DNA of 64,000 nucleotides, from NCBI GenBank assembly GCA_903857665.1, contig CAIOFV010000122.1, positions 62,001 to 126,000 of the forward strand. The letters run 5' to 3'. This stretch comes from an uncultured Myxococcales bacterium. GTDB lineage: Bacteria; Myxococcota_A; UBA9042; DTJE01. Shown here in pieces: positions 24,819-34,252 of the stretch (its first letter is position 1; the number at the start of each line of letters is the position of its first letter). The position numbers and the translations under genes are program-made. A model generated the notes under the pieces. The model searched no databases, had not been told where the DNA came from, and was given only the letters and a program-made list of their open reading frames with translations.

Positions 24819-27800
24819 CTACTTCGGCGTCGGCCGCACGGCCGCAGGCAGTTGGGCGCAGGTCGAATCCGCCAGGCACGGGTCGTCCAGCAGGACCTTG
24901 CCGCCCGTCGTCATGAACAGGAACGCCTGGTTTTCGAAGTAGTTGTTGCTGTTGAACTGCCGCGACGGGTTGGACGGCTCGACGCCGTGGGCGCCCAGCG
25001 GGTAGGTGTAGGGGAAGCGCAGGCCCAGGTAGCCGCTGGCGGTCTGGATCGTCTGCGGGGTGTAGCCGTCGATCGACGGTTCGCCGAATTCGTTGATGCC
25101 CCGGTCGGCGTTGTCCGGATCGGCGTGGAGGGGCAGGGGGGCCGTCGGGTTCGCGGCCTGGTCCGCGGTGAACTCGGTCGGCCAGCGGACGTCGAACAGG
25201 AAGGGCTTCTGCTCCAGCCAGTCCGTGAGGGTCAGCGTGCTGCTGACGTGCCGCCGGTAGGTTTCGACGGATTCCTGGACGTAGTTCTTCAGCAGCAGGT
25301 CGTTCGGCGTCACCTCGGCGCCCTCGTAGGGCAGGATGCCGGCGCCGCGGGCCAGGGCCATCGTCGAGGCCACGGACACGTTCGGGTCGCCGACCGTGTG
25401 GTACATCACCACGTTCGACTGCGGGAAGCGGCACACGCCGGCCGGGCAGGACAGTTCGTCATATCCGCAGCCGCACTCCTTCCGGTCCTTGTACAGGTGC
25501 GAGTAGGCGATGGGATCGCCGCGTTCCACCAGGATCGCCGCCAGGCCCACCAGCCTGCGGAATCCGGGCGTGTTGCGCGCCTTCCCGAGGCCGGCACGGA
25601 TGGCGACCAGCGGGGTGCCTTCCGGGTAGATGGCGCCCTGGAAGGTCACGGGGATCTGGAAGGTGTCGATCGTCGCCTTGGGCCTGACCGTGGTCAGATC
25701 CGTCACCCAGCCCGCGTACACGTCCACCTGGAACGAGTCGCCGAACAGCTTCGAGCGGGTGAGATCGGGCGCGGGGGCGCCGACCGTCGTCAGGTCGCAC
25801 CCGGCCGGCCCGGTGGGCTTGCCCGCGTCGTCGACCGGGACCTTCCACCACCCCGTCGCGCAGGTGACGGGAACCGCCTGGGTGTCGCCGTCCTTCAAGC
25901 CCAGCAGGCCGCGCTTCTCGATGGCGCCCAGCGCGTCCGCGGGGACCGACACGCGGAAGCCGCGCCACTTCGCGCACGCCGGCGTGTTGCGGTTGGTCGC
26001 GACGACCTGGCAGTTGGCCTTTTCGGTCAGGCACGCCGCGTCGCCCTTGCAGTCGGTGCTGGCGTCGCCGGTCACCGGCATGCGGAAGGCCTTCACCACC
26101 TCGCCGTTGCTGTTGTTGCGCACGACCACCGTGTCGCCGGGCAGGATGCTGTTGACGCGCGCGAACGGGTAGTAGTGCGGGCGGTCGATGGGCCGATCCT
26201 GGCCCGCGGCCAGCGGAGGCTGGTATTCGCGATGCAGGTTGTTCGTCAGCCAGGCCAACTCGACCGTGCCGTCGGCCACCGGCGTGAAGACCATCATCGG
26301 GCCCATCAGGGGCATCCAGACGCCTTCGGGAACGCCAGGGTTGATCGACCGCATCCCGGCGCCCATCAGCCCGCCACCGCCCGACACCGGCGTGCTGGCC
26401 GTCACCGCGGGATCGACCGCCGCAGCGATCTGTGCGATGAACGCGCCCATCGACTGGCCCCAGATCGGCACGTCGGGATTCGCCGCGGTGCCCAGGTCGG
26501 GGACGCCGTCGCCGTCCCAGTCGCCCATCAGGTCGTCGGCCAGGCCGTTGCTGTTCGAATCGGCCTTCCACAACGGCGGGTTCTTGCCGCCCAGCGAGCG
26601 CAGGATGCGGACCATCTGCATGTGATCCACGACCGCCTGCCGGACCATGTCGCGGGTATGGCTGATGTCGGAGGACCAGAAGTCGCCGCCGTTGTCGAAC
26701 GATGACAGCACGCCGTCGTTGTCCAGGTCGCGGATCCGGCCGCCGGCGAACGACTTGTAGAAGGTCTTCAGCCATAGCCCCTCGAGCAGCGGCGGGACGA
26801 TCGCGTTCCAGTCAGTGGTGTCGTCGGCGGGGAGGGCCAGGCCGTGGCCCGGGGCGTCCATGCAGCACAGCGACCAGCCGTAGCGTGCCAGGCGGCCGGC
26901 GAACCCGAACAGTTCGAAGGGGGCGCCGCTGAAGCCGTGCCCGTAGATGACCACCGGGAAGGGCTGCGAGTGGCCTTCGGTGGGCTTGGGCACCGAGCAG
27001 ATGAAGGTGGCCTTGTTCGGGCCGACCGTGGCCGTGCCCTTCATCGGGTTGACGTCGAACGACTCGTTGTCGTCCGCGGGATACATCGGCGTCGCGATGC
27101 CGTCCTTGTCCTTCAGGAACCACGGCGTGGTGAACGAGCCCAGCACCCAGTGGTCCACGTAGGACGTGTCGTCCGCCAGCGCCGTGACGACCGCGTCGGG
27201 GTAGGTCAGGATCGGGGCCAGGATCGTGATCAGTGGCGCCAGCGTGTCGCCGGGCAGCATGAAGGGCCGCGTGGCCGGGGTGCCGTCGGTGTCGGGGTCC
27301 TGGGCGGGGGAGGGTTCCAGATCCGGCGGGAAGACGGTCGCCAGCGCCGCCATCGTCCCGGTGCCATACAGCCCCTTGCGGATCGCGATCAGGTCGTCCG
27401 CGATGGTCTGCGTGGTGAAGGTCCACGCGAACGCCACGTTGCCCAGCGACATGCCGATCTCGGGCCGGGCGAGCACTTCGGCGAGCGGCTGGAGGTCTTC
27501 CGTCTGGTCCAGCACGTTGACGTAGGGGAAGGGCGAACGGACCGGCTGCCCGTCGGTGCCCTTGAGGTTCGACGTCAGCACCACAGCGTAGGTGGTCGCC
27601 GGGCGCATCGGGGCCACCGGCCACAGGAACAGGGTCTTCGTTTCCTTTTCCCAGAACGTGATCAGGGTATCGACGTTGTTCGGGCCCGGGTCCTTGCCGT
27701 CCCACGTGTTCGGCTTGTCCAGCACGCCGTCGAAGTCCACGTCCTCGTACTGATCCAGCACGCCGTTGCCGTTGGTGTCCTCGTCGTGCGTCTCGAACAT

Positions 27801-28313
27801 CAGGTTCGGCGAATCCGCGTGCGGATCGAAGTCCCAGTACTGCCACGGCCACTTGAGGGCCTGCGGCACGTTGCCCTGGCCGACGTCCAGCGGGATGGCC
27901 TCGCCGAAACCGGGGGACGCCCGATCGATGTTGACCAGGAGCACCGCGTCGTCGTTGAAGGCATGGTTGCCGCCGTGCCGGATCTTCATATCGACGATGT
28001 CGATGTCGGCGTCGAACGACACCGATATCGGCGCGAACGTACCGAACCCGTCCAGTTCATCGAACCGCGCCCGGACGATGGACTCCAGGTTGGTCGTCGC
28101 CTCGGTGCTCACGTTCAGGCGGCGGCCGGTCGCCGTCGTGGGGTCCAGGATCGTCGCCGCGTTGTTCGGCAGCGGGATTTCGGGCAGGGGCTTGGCGGTC
28201 GGATCCCAGCGCACCGTGGGCCCGGATCCTGTCAGTGTCGATCGCAGGCCGGCCGGCTCGGGACCCAGACAGGCGGCCAGGGCAACCAGGGCGATGGGCA
28301 GCAGGCGACGCAT
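24819..28313 (-). CDS. Giant lipase-like lipoprotein with calcium-binding-type repeats
   Basis: 1164 residues. The signal peptide and lipobox ALAAC put the Cys near residue 15. The first third resembles the bacterial virulence-factor lipase N-terminal domain (RPATTYAVVLTSNLKG). An alpha/beta-hydrolase region follows, with YGHGFSGAPFE and the nucleophile elbow GQSMGAFIAQ. Asp-rich EF-hand-like loops occur at several places (DTNGNGVLDQYEDVDFDGVLD, DLDNDGVLSSFD, DWDGDGVPD). A Cys-rich patch lies around CGCGYDELSCPAGVC. It is probably a surface lipase or esterase, comparable with VolA-type proteins. ATG at 28313 has GGAGG 7 nt upstream. Unlike its neighbours it lacks the Asp/Val/Pro tether. Confidence 0.75.
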   Translation of the reverse strand: MRRLLPIALVALAACLGPEPAGLRSTLTGSGPTVRWDPTAKPLPEIPLPNNAATILDPTTATGRRLNVSTEATTNLESIVRARFDELDGFGTFAPISVSFDADIDIVDMKIRHGGNHAFNDDAVLLVNIDRASPGFGEAIPLDVGQGNVPQALKWPWQYWDFDPHADSPNLMFETHDEDTNGNGVLDQYEDVDFDGVLDKPNTWDGKDPGPNNVDTLITFWEKETKTLFLWPVAPMRPATTYAVVLTSNLKGTDGQPVRSPFPYVNVLDQTEDLQPLAEVLARPEIGMSLGNVAFAWTFTTQTIADDLIAIRKGLYGTGTMAALATVFPPDLEPSPAQDPDTDGTPATRPFMLPGDTLAPLITILAPILTYPDAVVTALADDTSYVDHWVLGSFTTPWFLKDKDGIATPMYPADDNESFDVNPMKGTATVGPNKATFICSVPKPTEGHSQPFPVVIYGHGFSGAPFELFGFAGRLARYGWSLCCMDAPGHGLALPADDTTDWNAIVPPLLEGLWLKTFYKSFAGGRIRDLDNDGVLSSFDNGGDFWSSDISHTRDMVRQAVVDHMQMVRILRSLGGKNPPLWKADSNSNGLADDLMGDWDGDGVPDLGTAANPDVPIWGQSMGAFIAQIAAAVDPAVTASTPVSGGGGLMGAGMRSINPGVPEGVWMPLMGPMMVFTPVADGTVELAWLTNNLHREYQPPLAAGQDRPIDRPHYYPFARVNSILPGDTVVVRNNSNGEVVKAFRMPVTGDASTDCKGDAACLTEKANCQVVATNRNTPACAKWRGFRVSVPADALGAIEKRGLLGLKDGDTQAVPVTCATGWWKVPVDDAGKPTGPAGCDLTTVGAPAPDLTRSKLFGDSFQVDVYAGWVTDLTTVRPKATIDTFQIPVTFQGAIYPEGTPLVAIRAGLGKARNTPGFRRLVGLAAILVERGDPIAYSHLYKDRKECGCGYDELSCPAGVCRFPQSNVVMYHTVGDPNVSVASTMALARGAGILPYEGAEVTPNDLLLKNYVQESVETYRRHVSSTLTLTDWLEQKPFLFDVRWPTEFTADQAANPTAPLPLHADPDNADRGINEFGEPSIDGYTPQTIQTASGYLGLRFPYTYPLGAHGVEPSNPSRQFNSNNYFENQAFLFMTTGGKVLLDDPCLADSTCAQLPAAVRPTPK

Positions 28314-28349
28314 CGATGGACCTCCGCGAGGTGACCGGCCTGTGGCCGC

Positions 28350-28369
28350 CCCCGGGGCCGGCCCCGGGG
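28350..28369 (-). repeat. Perfect GC-rich inverted repeat in the leader of the lipase-like gene
   Basis: CCCCGGGG, four bases, CCCCGGGG. The 8-bp stem lies between the candidate promoter (28387-28415) and the Shine-Dalgarno sequence (28321-28325) of the gene starting at 28313, so it would fold in its 5' leader. Confidence 0.5.
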
Positions 28370-28386
28370 CAACCGGAATTCGAGCA

Positions 28387-28415
28387 AGGGTCCGACATGG
28401 ACGGCGCGATGTCAA
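28387..28415 (-). promoter_or_regulatory. Candidate promoter of the lipase-like lipoprotein gene
   Basis: Minus strand: a perfect TTGACA (28415-28410), a 17-bp spacer and a weak -10 GACCCT (28392-28387), giving a leader of about 65 nt. Confidence 0.4.
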
Positions 28416-28464
28416 CCGCATAGAGACAGCGTTCGTTCAGGATCGATCGCGAACGGATCCCCGG

Positions 28465-29517
28465 TCAGGCGATCGACACGCGATCGACCGGCCCGTCGCG
28501 GTCCACGATCAGCGTCCCGTCCATCTCCAGCACGTCCATCGCGCCGCGGACCTCGGACAGCGTCAGGTACACGTCCCACATCCGGACCCGCCCGAACAGG
28601 GCCAGGCTGAGGTCCTTCGGCGTCATGGGCCCGCGATCGCCCACGATGCGTCGGACGTCCTTCAGGCGCCGATCCTGCAGCGCGAGGATCGTGCGGCACC
28701 GGCCGGCCAGGTCGCCAAACGGCATCCCGTGCCCCGGCCCGACCACGTTGCAGTGCATCGTCGCGGTCATCCCCAGGCTGTCGCGATACGAGGGCAGGGC
28801 CCGGTATGGCTGCGCATCGCCGGGTTCCGAGGCTTCCATGGTGGGGTTCGGCGTGATGGTGGGCAGCACGTGATCCCCGGTCAGCAGCACCCCGGCCCCC
28901 TCGACCTCGTAGACCAGGTCCGAGGAGGAGTGCCCGGGCCGCGCGTGCACCCGGATGGTGCGGCCGCCGGCGCCCCGGACCACGTCGCCGTCGTCGATGC
29001 CGATCAGCCCCGGGCAGGCATGGCTGATCTTTCGGATCACGCGGGAAAACCCGGAGAACTTCGCGACGTTGTCGTCCGAAAACCCGCAGCGGGCCAGGAA
29101 GGCCAACAGGCCGGGCGTTTCGGCTTCGGCAATCGCGTCGATGTCCGACAGGCGCCGCACCGCCCGCCGGCGGATCATCACCTGGCACCCCGAGACCTCC
29201 CGGATGCGCCAGGCGTTCGCGGCATGGTCCACGTGGCTGTGGGTCAGCAGCAGCGTCCGCACGTCCTCGATACGTCGTCCGCCCTCGGCCAGGGCGTCCG
29301 ACAGCACCGACAAGGACCGGTCGCCCAGCACGCCCGTGTCCACCAGGATGGGATCGGGGCCTTCGAACCAGTACAGGTTCACGTCGCCCGAGGCGAAGCC
29401 GGTCGGCACCGGGATCCGCCAGATCCCGTCGGCGATCTCGAAACGACGCTCGCCCAGGCGACGCTCGTCCGCGGCACCGGGAGCCGCCGTGGACGACGTG
29501 CCGTCCGATTCGCCCAT
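28465..29517 (-). CDS. MBL-fold metallo-hydrolase
   Basis: 350 residues. The metallo-beta-lactamase fold shows the metal motif THSHVDH, a later GHSSSD His, TGDH and a final GPGHG. A C-terminal helical/winged region (about 285-340) is like LACTB2-type or glyoxalase-II-like hydrolases. It probably acts on a thioester, lactone or nucleic acid; the substrate is not readable. The start is ATG at 29517, sharing one base with the stop of the upstream lipoprotein gene (TGATG), so it is coupled. Confidence 0.87.
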   Translation of the reverse strand: MGESDGTSSTAAPGAADERRLGERRFEIADGIWRIPVPTGFASGDVNLYWFEGPDPILVDTGVLGDRSLSVLSDALAEGGRRIEDVRTLLLTHSHVDHAANAWRIREVSGCQVMIRRRAVRRLSDIDAIAEAETPGLLAFLARCGFSDDNVAKFSGFSRVIRKISHACPGLIGIDDGDVVRGAGGRTIRVHARPGHSSSDLVYEVEGAGVLLTGDHVLPTITPNPTMEASEPGDAQPYRALPSYRDSLGMTATMHCNVVGPGHGMPFGDLAGRCRTILALQDRRLKDVRRIVGDRGPMTPKDLSLALFGRVRMWDVYLTLSEVRGAMDVLEMDGTLIVDRDGPVDRVSIA

Positions 29518-31430
29518 CACAGGTTCTCCGGGATGAAGCCGAAGTAGCGGCCCATCCAGTAGGGCAGGAGGTAGTCCCCGGGCATCCGGATCGTCCACGG
29601 GTCCGCGCTGCAGGACTCGCGGTCGTAGGGATCGCTCCACCACTCGAACGTCTCCACGCAACGCTCGGGCACCGGGACCGGGAACTGGCACGCCGAGCCG
29701 TTGTTGCGCTGCTTGCAGTATTCCGGGTACTTCGCGGCCGAATCCTTGGCCGTCTGTGCCTTGCTGGCCGGGAACTGCTTGAGGCCGCAGATGGCGTCAT
29801 CGACGGCCTGAATCGCCGGGCCGTCGCTGCCCTGGCCCAGGCGCTTGAACGCCGCCCAGCCGAAGTCGAACCAGGGGTTCTTCTGCACGATCAGCGCGCG
29901 GGCCTGGCCGGCCTCGCGCATGAAGTTCTCGTCGAAGGCCTTCTGGACGATCTCGCGCACCGCGGCGTCGGTCTCGAACCAGATCAGGTTGTGCAGGGAC
30001 GTGAACACCATGCTGAAGTTGTTGTAGTTCGATTCGCAGCCCTCGTTGCCGACATACAGCAGCATCATGGACAGCAGGGACGTGTACGCCGGCTCGTCGG
30101 GGTAGGGCCAGCCGTCGCACTGGCCGTTCTTCTGCAGCAGGCAGTCCTCGTAGTACTTGCGCAGGTCGTCGCGCCCGCTGGCCACCGCGCCCATCAGAAT
30201 GTAGTCCATGGTCATCGACGCCAGGAAGCCGGGGGTGTCCGCGAACGAGTATGCGTGCAGCTTGCCGTGCTCGGTCTGCCGGCCGTCCCAGTCGACGAAG
30301 TACAACTGGTTCTTCACCAGGTGATCGGCGATCTGGGTCATCAGGTCCTTCACCGTCGCCTGCACGTCGGGCACGTCCACCAGCTTGTACAGGGCGCCCA
30401 GGGCCAGCGTGTGGCCCGAGTACTCGTCCTGCGACACGTTGTCCAGCCAGCACCAGCCCTTGTAGGCGTCCAGCCCGCAGTGGGTGCTCGCCTCCCATTC
30501 CAGCGTGTCCCGGTTGACGGTCCACACGCAGCCGTCGTCGCGGATCTGCACCCAGGCGTTGTCGTCCTTTTCCAGGTCGGTCTTGTACGACAACTTGCTG
30601 GTGACCGGGTCCGGGCAGGCGATCCCGGCGACGTTCGGCGGGATGAACTGCCGGGTGAACAGGCCGGGGACGCCCGTGATCTTCATGCGGGTGACCTCGC
30701 CGTCCAGCAGCATGCGGATGATCGCCAGCGCCTCCGGGGACTTCGTCACGGCATAGCGGAACACCTGCGACGTCAGGTACAGCGCGCTCCACAGGCCGTC
30801 GTTCTCGCCGGTCTGCCAGGCGACGACGTCGTCGTACGTGACGGTCGCTTCGTCGGGCACCGCGTAGCACGGGGGCGTGGCGTCGCCGACACACGCGGTT
30901 TCGACCTTCTTCAAGGTGACCGACATCATCCACTTCAGGTCCGGGTGGATGTGCAGGCGCGACGCGATGGCGTCGTAGTACGCGGCCTTCTGTGCCAGTG
31001 TCTGCGTCGTGCCGCCGGCCACGCCGGGGCAGGTGGTGAACGTCGGGCTGCCGTACTGCCAGGGTTCGACGCACTCGCCGCCCTCGCAGACGCGGCCGAA
31101 GCCCGCCATGCAATCCACATCGACCCAGGAATCGCCGTGGCAGACCTGCGCCACGTAGGCGCTGCTGCAGGCCTTGTCGCCTTCCGTGCACCCCGAGGCG
31201 TCCGGCGTGGCGTCGAGGGCGTCCGGGGCATCGACCGCCGGGAGATCCAACCCCTCCACGTCCAACGGGACGTCCGCGGGCACGTCGGGCGACACATCCG
31301 CAGATCCCGTGTCCCGCGAGCCGCTTCCGCCACCGCACGCCGTTGCCAGGGCCAGCAGGGCGATCGCTGCCCAGGCCGCAGACCGTTCACCGAAGGGCCT
31401 GTCGCCGGCCTCGAGGGTCTTCGTGTTCAT
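29517..31430 (-). CDS. Asp-rich tethered lipoprotein of unknown function
   Basis: 637 residues. The signal peptide carries lipobox ALATAC (Cys near residue 33). A long linker of Asp/Val/Pro repeats follows (about 40-80; ADVSPDVPADVPLDV). A small Cys-rich module comes next (about 80-125; CTEGDKACSSAYVAQVC, then CVEPW). The remaining 500 residues are mixed alpha/beta, and I recognise no domain. A Trp/Cys-rich C-terminus ends in a YFGFIPENL segment. It is predicted to be anchored in the outer membrane. It lies 43 nt after pepT on the same strand and is coupled to the MBL hydrolase gene. Confidence 0.7.
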   Translation of the reverse strand: MNTKTLEAGDRPFGERSAAWAAIALLALATACGGGSGSRDTGSADVSPDVPADVPLDVEGLDLPAVDAPDALDATPDASGCTEGDKACSSAYVAQVCHGDSWVDVDCMAGFGRVCEGGECVEPWQYGSPTFTTCPGVAGGTTQTLAQKAAYYDAIASRLHIHPDLKWMMSVTLKKVETACVGDATPPCYAVPDEATVTYDDVVAWQTGENDGLWSALYLTSQVFRYAVTKSPEALAIIRMLLDGEVTRMKITGVPGLFTRQFIPPNVAGIACPDPVTSKLSYKTDLEKDDNAWVQIRDDGCVWTVNRDTLEWEASTHCGLDAYKGWCWLDNVSQDEYSGHTLALGALYKLVDVPDVQATVKDLMTQIADHLVKNQLYFVDWDGRQTEHGKLHAYSFADTPGFLASMTMDYILMGAVASGRDDLRKYYEDCLLQKNGQCDGWPYPDEPAYTSLLSMMLLYVGNEGCESNYNNFSMVFTSLHNLIWFETDAAVREIVQKAFDENFMREAGQARALIVQKNPWFDFGWAAFKRLGQGSDGPAIQAVDDAICGLKQFPASKAQTAKDSAAKYPEYCKQRNNGSACQFPVPVPERCVETFEWWSDPYDRESCSADPWTIRMPGDYLLPYWMGRYFGFIPENL

Positions 31431-31473
31431 CGGTTCCTCCGAAGGAAGCAGGAAGGGTCGCCGGGGCGCTGCG

Positions 31474-32742
31474 TCAGGCGGACTTCTCGGTCCAGACCCC
31501 CAGGATCTGCACGGTCGTCTCCACCGCCTTCGTCATCCAGTCCAGCGACACCCACTCCTTCAACGAGTGGAAGTTCTGCCCCCCCGCCCACAGGTTCGGC
31601 GTGGGCAGGCCCATCAGCGACAGGCGGGATCCATCGGTGCCACCGCGGATCGCCTTGCGGATCGGCTCGATCCCCTGGCGCCGGGCAGCCTCGAACGCGT
31701 AGTCCATCACGCGCGGGTGCTGCGCCATCACGAACCCCATGTTCCGGTATTGCTCCTTGACCTCGACGGTGATCCTGCAGCCCGGGAAGCGACGCTCGGC
31801 TTCCAACGCCGCAGCGCGCAGGGCATCGGCACGGTCGGCCAGGTCCTCGACCGTGAAGGCTCGCAGCAGTGCCTTGATTTCGACCTTGGTGACATCCCCC
31901 TTGATGTCGTAGGCATGCAGGTAGGGCTGCCTCTTGTCGGTGGTCTCGGGCAGGCGATCCCGAGGGATGGCCTCGATCAACGCGGCGGCGACACGCACGG
32001 CGTTGACCATCTTGCCCTTGGCGTACCCCGGGTGGACGTCCACGCCCTCGATCGTGATCTTGCCGGAATCGGCGCAGAAGGTCTCGTCCTCGATCTCGCC
32101 CGCGTCGGACCCGTCCAGCGTGTATGCGTACTGCGCGCCGAAGGCGGCCACGTCGAAGTGCTCCGTTCCCCGGCCCACCTCCTCGTCGGTCGTGAACGCC
32201 ACCTTCACCGTGCCATGTTCGAACTCCGGGTGCTCGCGGAGCCATTCGACCACGGTGACGATCTCGGCGATGCCCGCCTTGTCGTCCGCGCCCAGCAACG
32301 TGGTCCCGTCGGTGGTGATCAGCGTGTGGCCCTTGCACAAGCCCAGGTTCGGCTCCTCGGAGGCCCGGATCACCACGTCGGGATTGGCAGGCAGGCGGAT
32401 GTCGCCGCCGTCGTAGCCCTCGATCACCTGCGGCGCGACATTCGTCCCGCTGCAGCCGCAGGCCGTGTCCACGTGGGAAATCAGGCCGATCGCCGGAACC
32501 CGGTTCGCGATCTGGGGCGGGTTGGCTGGGACCGTCGCGAACACGTATCCCCATTCGTCCATGCGCGCATCCACGCATCCCAGGGCCAGCAGATCCCGGG
32601 CCAGCAGGCGTCCCAGGTCCTTCTGCTTCTCGGTGGATGGGCTGGAGGTGGAATTCTCATCGGCCTGGGTGTCGATCTTCACGTATCGCAGGAAGCGCTC
32701 CAGCAACGCGCGCTGGAACTTCGGCTCGAGTTCGATCCGCAT
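31474..32742 (-). CDS. pepT: Peptidase T (tripeptide aminopeptidase)
   Basis: 422 residues of the M20 zinc peptidase family; E. coli PepT has 408. Seen are FLRYVKIDTQADE, the metal-ligand SHVDTA, GADDKAGIAEIV with the bridging Asp, FTTDEEVGRG with the catalytic Glu pair and the C-terminal RGGTDGSRLSLMGLPTPNLWAGGQNFHS. It removes N-terminal residues from tripeptides in the cytosol. ATG at 32742 has GGAGGG 6-7 nt upstream; a more upstream ATG would add 20 unrelated residues. Confidence 0.94.
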   Translation of the reverse strand: MRIELEPKFQRALLERFLRYVKIDTQADENSTSSPSTEKQKDLGRLLARDLLALGCVDARMDEWGYVFATVPANPPQIANRVPAIGLISHVDTACGCSGTNVAPQVIEGYDGGDIRLPANPDVVIRASEEPNLGLCKGHTLITTDGTTLLGADDKAGIAEIVTVVEWLREHPEFEHGTVKVAFTTDEEVGRGTEHFDVAAFGAQYAYTLDGSDAGEIEDETFCADSGKITIEGVDVHPGYAKGKMVNAVRVAAALIEAIPRDRLPETTDKRQPYLHAYDIKGDVTKVEIKALLRAFTVEDLADRADALRAAALEAERRFPGCRITVEVKEQYRNMGFVMAQHPRVMDYAFEAARRQGIEPIRKAIRGGTDGSRLSLMGLPTPNLWAGGQNFHSLKEWVSLDWMTKAVETTVQILGVWTEKSA

Positions 32743-32827
32743 GATGGTCCCTCCTTCGTCGCGGCCGCGGGGAGCGACCGGAAGGCGAGTGTAGCGCAGC
32801 ACGGGGGAGTTTCGGAAGGAGGGAAGG

Positions 32828-34102
32828 TCAGAGGCTGGCCATCACGGTGCAACTTCCGGCATCGCCGCCCTTGCATCCGGCGTCCAGCACGATCCGGGCC
32901 TCGACCACGCTGGGTCGGACGCCATCGCCGTTGAGGTACCGGTCGCCCAGGTCCGCGCACGCGCCCCTGCCCGGGTGCAGTTCGCACTGCTCCTTCAGCA
33001 GGCGCTCCCCGGAGGCCTCGTCGGCCGCCACCCCGAAGCCGTCGATCAGGCTGTCCGCCACCTGCTTGCAGAACGGCTCGGACGCGGGGCCCTCCTCGGC
33101 ACACATCCGGGACGCGTACCGGAAGGCCCGGCGGGCCAGGCCCGAATCGATCATTTCCAGCGCCTGCATGTACAGGAAGGTCGCCGCGTTCTCGCAGGCC
33201 TTCACGTTGCCGAGGTCGCAGCCCTTTTCGAACAGCGCCAGCGCCTTCCCCGAGGTCAGGTCCTCCAGCAGGCCGGCCGCGTTGTTGCATTGTGCGCCAT
33301 CCCCCAGCCTGCAGCCCCTTTCCAGGTTGTCGAAAGCCCTCCCGAGGTCCGCCTTGACCATCCGGCCGTCGCCGTACAGCGTCGCGGCCAGCGCGCACGC
33401 CCGGGGCTCGTGCCGCTCGCATCCGCGCAGGGCGAACGAAACGGCCTTCGGGCCGTCGGGGGCACCGAGCACGTCCGCCGCATGCCAGGAGGCGAGGGTC
33501 AGGCAGGCCATGCCGCCGCCGGCGTCGCAGGCCTGGGACGCGATGCGCAACGCGGTCGGAAGGTCGGCGGGAGTGCCCATGCCGGCACGGGTGGCCTCGG
33601 CCAGGTTCGCACAGCCGCCCGCCGAACCCTGTCCGCATGCCTTCCGGAACAGTCCCAGCGCCCGGACGGGGTCGCGCGGTACGAGGCTGCCTTCTGCCAG
33701 GATTCGCCCCAGCGCGTTGCAGCCTTCGATGTCGCCCCCGTCGCACGCCCGGATGAACAGTTCCTGGGCCCGCCAGCCGTCCGGTTCGGTGCCGATGCCG
33801 TCCCTGGACAGCCCGCCCGCCTCGAAGCACCCGTCCATCCGGCCGAGGTCGCAGGCCGCCACGAACGCGGACAGGGCGTCCGCCTTGCGCTGCTTCGCGC
33901 CCGGTCCACGGAGCAGCAGGTCGCCGGTGACGAAGCAGGCAGATGCGTCCTTGTCCCGACAGGCCGTCTGGCAGGCCTTCACGTCGCGGCAGGCACGGGG
34001 CTGGGTCCAGGAGGGCTGGGCGGGCAGGGCGTAGGAGGTTCCAGACAGGGCGACCGCCAGGATCGCGGCCATCGGAAATAGTGCCATCCTGACGGAAACC
34101 AT
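32828..34102 (-). CDS. Secreted Sel1-repeat (Hcp-like, Cys-paired) protein
   Basis: 424 residues. A signal peptide (about 1-26) is followed by around ten Sel1-like helical repeats of about 36 residues (for example ALGLFRKACGQGSAGGCANLA and ALFEKGCDLGNVKACENAA). Most have a Cys pair at the repeat spacing known from the Helicobacter cysteine-rich proteins. The repeats stack into a disulfide-braced solenoid, usually for protein binding in the periplasm. ATG at 34102 has GGGAGGA 6 nt upstream. It is the likely first gene of a run with pepT, lipoprotein and MBL hydrolase. Confidence 0.85.
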   Translation of the reverse strand: MVSVRMALFPMAAILAVALSGTSYALPAQPSWTQPRACRDVKACQTACRDKDASACFVTGDLLLRGPGAKQRKADALSAFVAACDLGRMDGCFEAGGLSRDGIGTEPDGWRAQELFIRACDGGDIEGCNALGRILAEGSLVPRDPVRALGLFRKACGQGSAGGCANLAEATRAGMGTPADLPTALRIASQACDAGGGMACLTLASWHAADVLGAPDGPKAVSFALRGCERHEPRACALAATLYGDGRMVKADLGRAFDNLERGCRLGDGAQCNNAAGLLEDLTSGKALALFEKGCDLGNVKACENAATFLYMQALEMIDSGLARRAFRYASRMCAEEGPASEPFCKQVADSLIDGFGVAADEASGERLLKEQCELHPGRGACADLGDRYLNGDGVRPSVVEARIVLDAGCKGGDAGSCTVMASL

Positions 34103-34119
34103 CGGATCCTCCCGCGCCG

Positions 34120-34135
34120 GAACCTCCAGAGGTTC
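34120..34135. promoter_or_regulatory. Inverted repeat in front of the Sel1-repeat gene
   Basis: GAACCT, four bases, AGGTTC. A perfect 6-bp dyad lies just upstream of the Shine-Dalgarno sequence of the gene starting at 34102. It could be an operator or an RNA hairpin. Confidence 0.35.
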
Positions 34136-34222
34136 AAGCGACACACTTCCTTCGGCAGATCGGATCGATTTCTGAAGGGCCGGATTCCCGGCTCCGTCCG
34201 GAAGAGGCCCGGGGGCGTCCCG

Positions 34223-34248
34223 GGCGATCTTCAGCAGGCGATCTTCAG
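34223..34248 (+). repeat. Tandem 12-bp direct repeat upstream of the flavoprotein promoter
   Basis: GGCGATCTTCAG occurs twice with a 14-nt period, ending 4 nt before the -35 at 34253. The placement fits an activator-binding site. Confidence 0.45.
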
Positions 34249-34252
34249 AACC

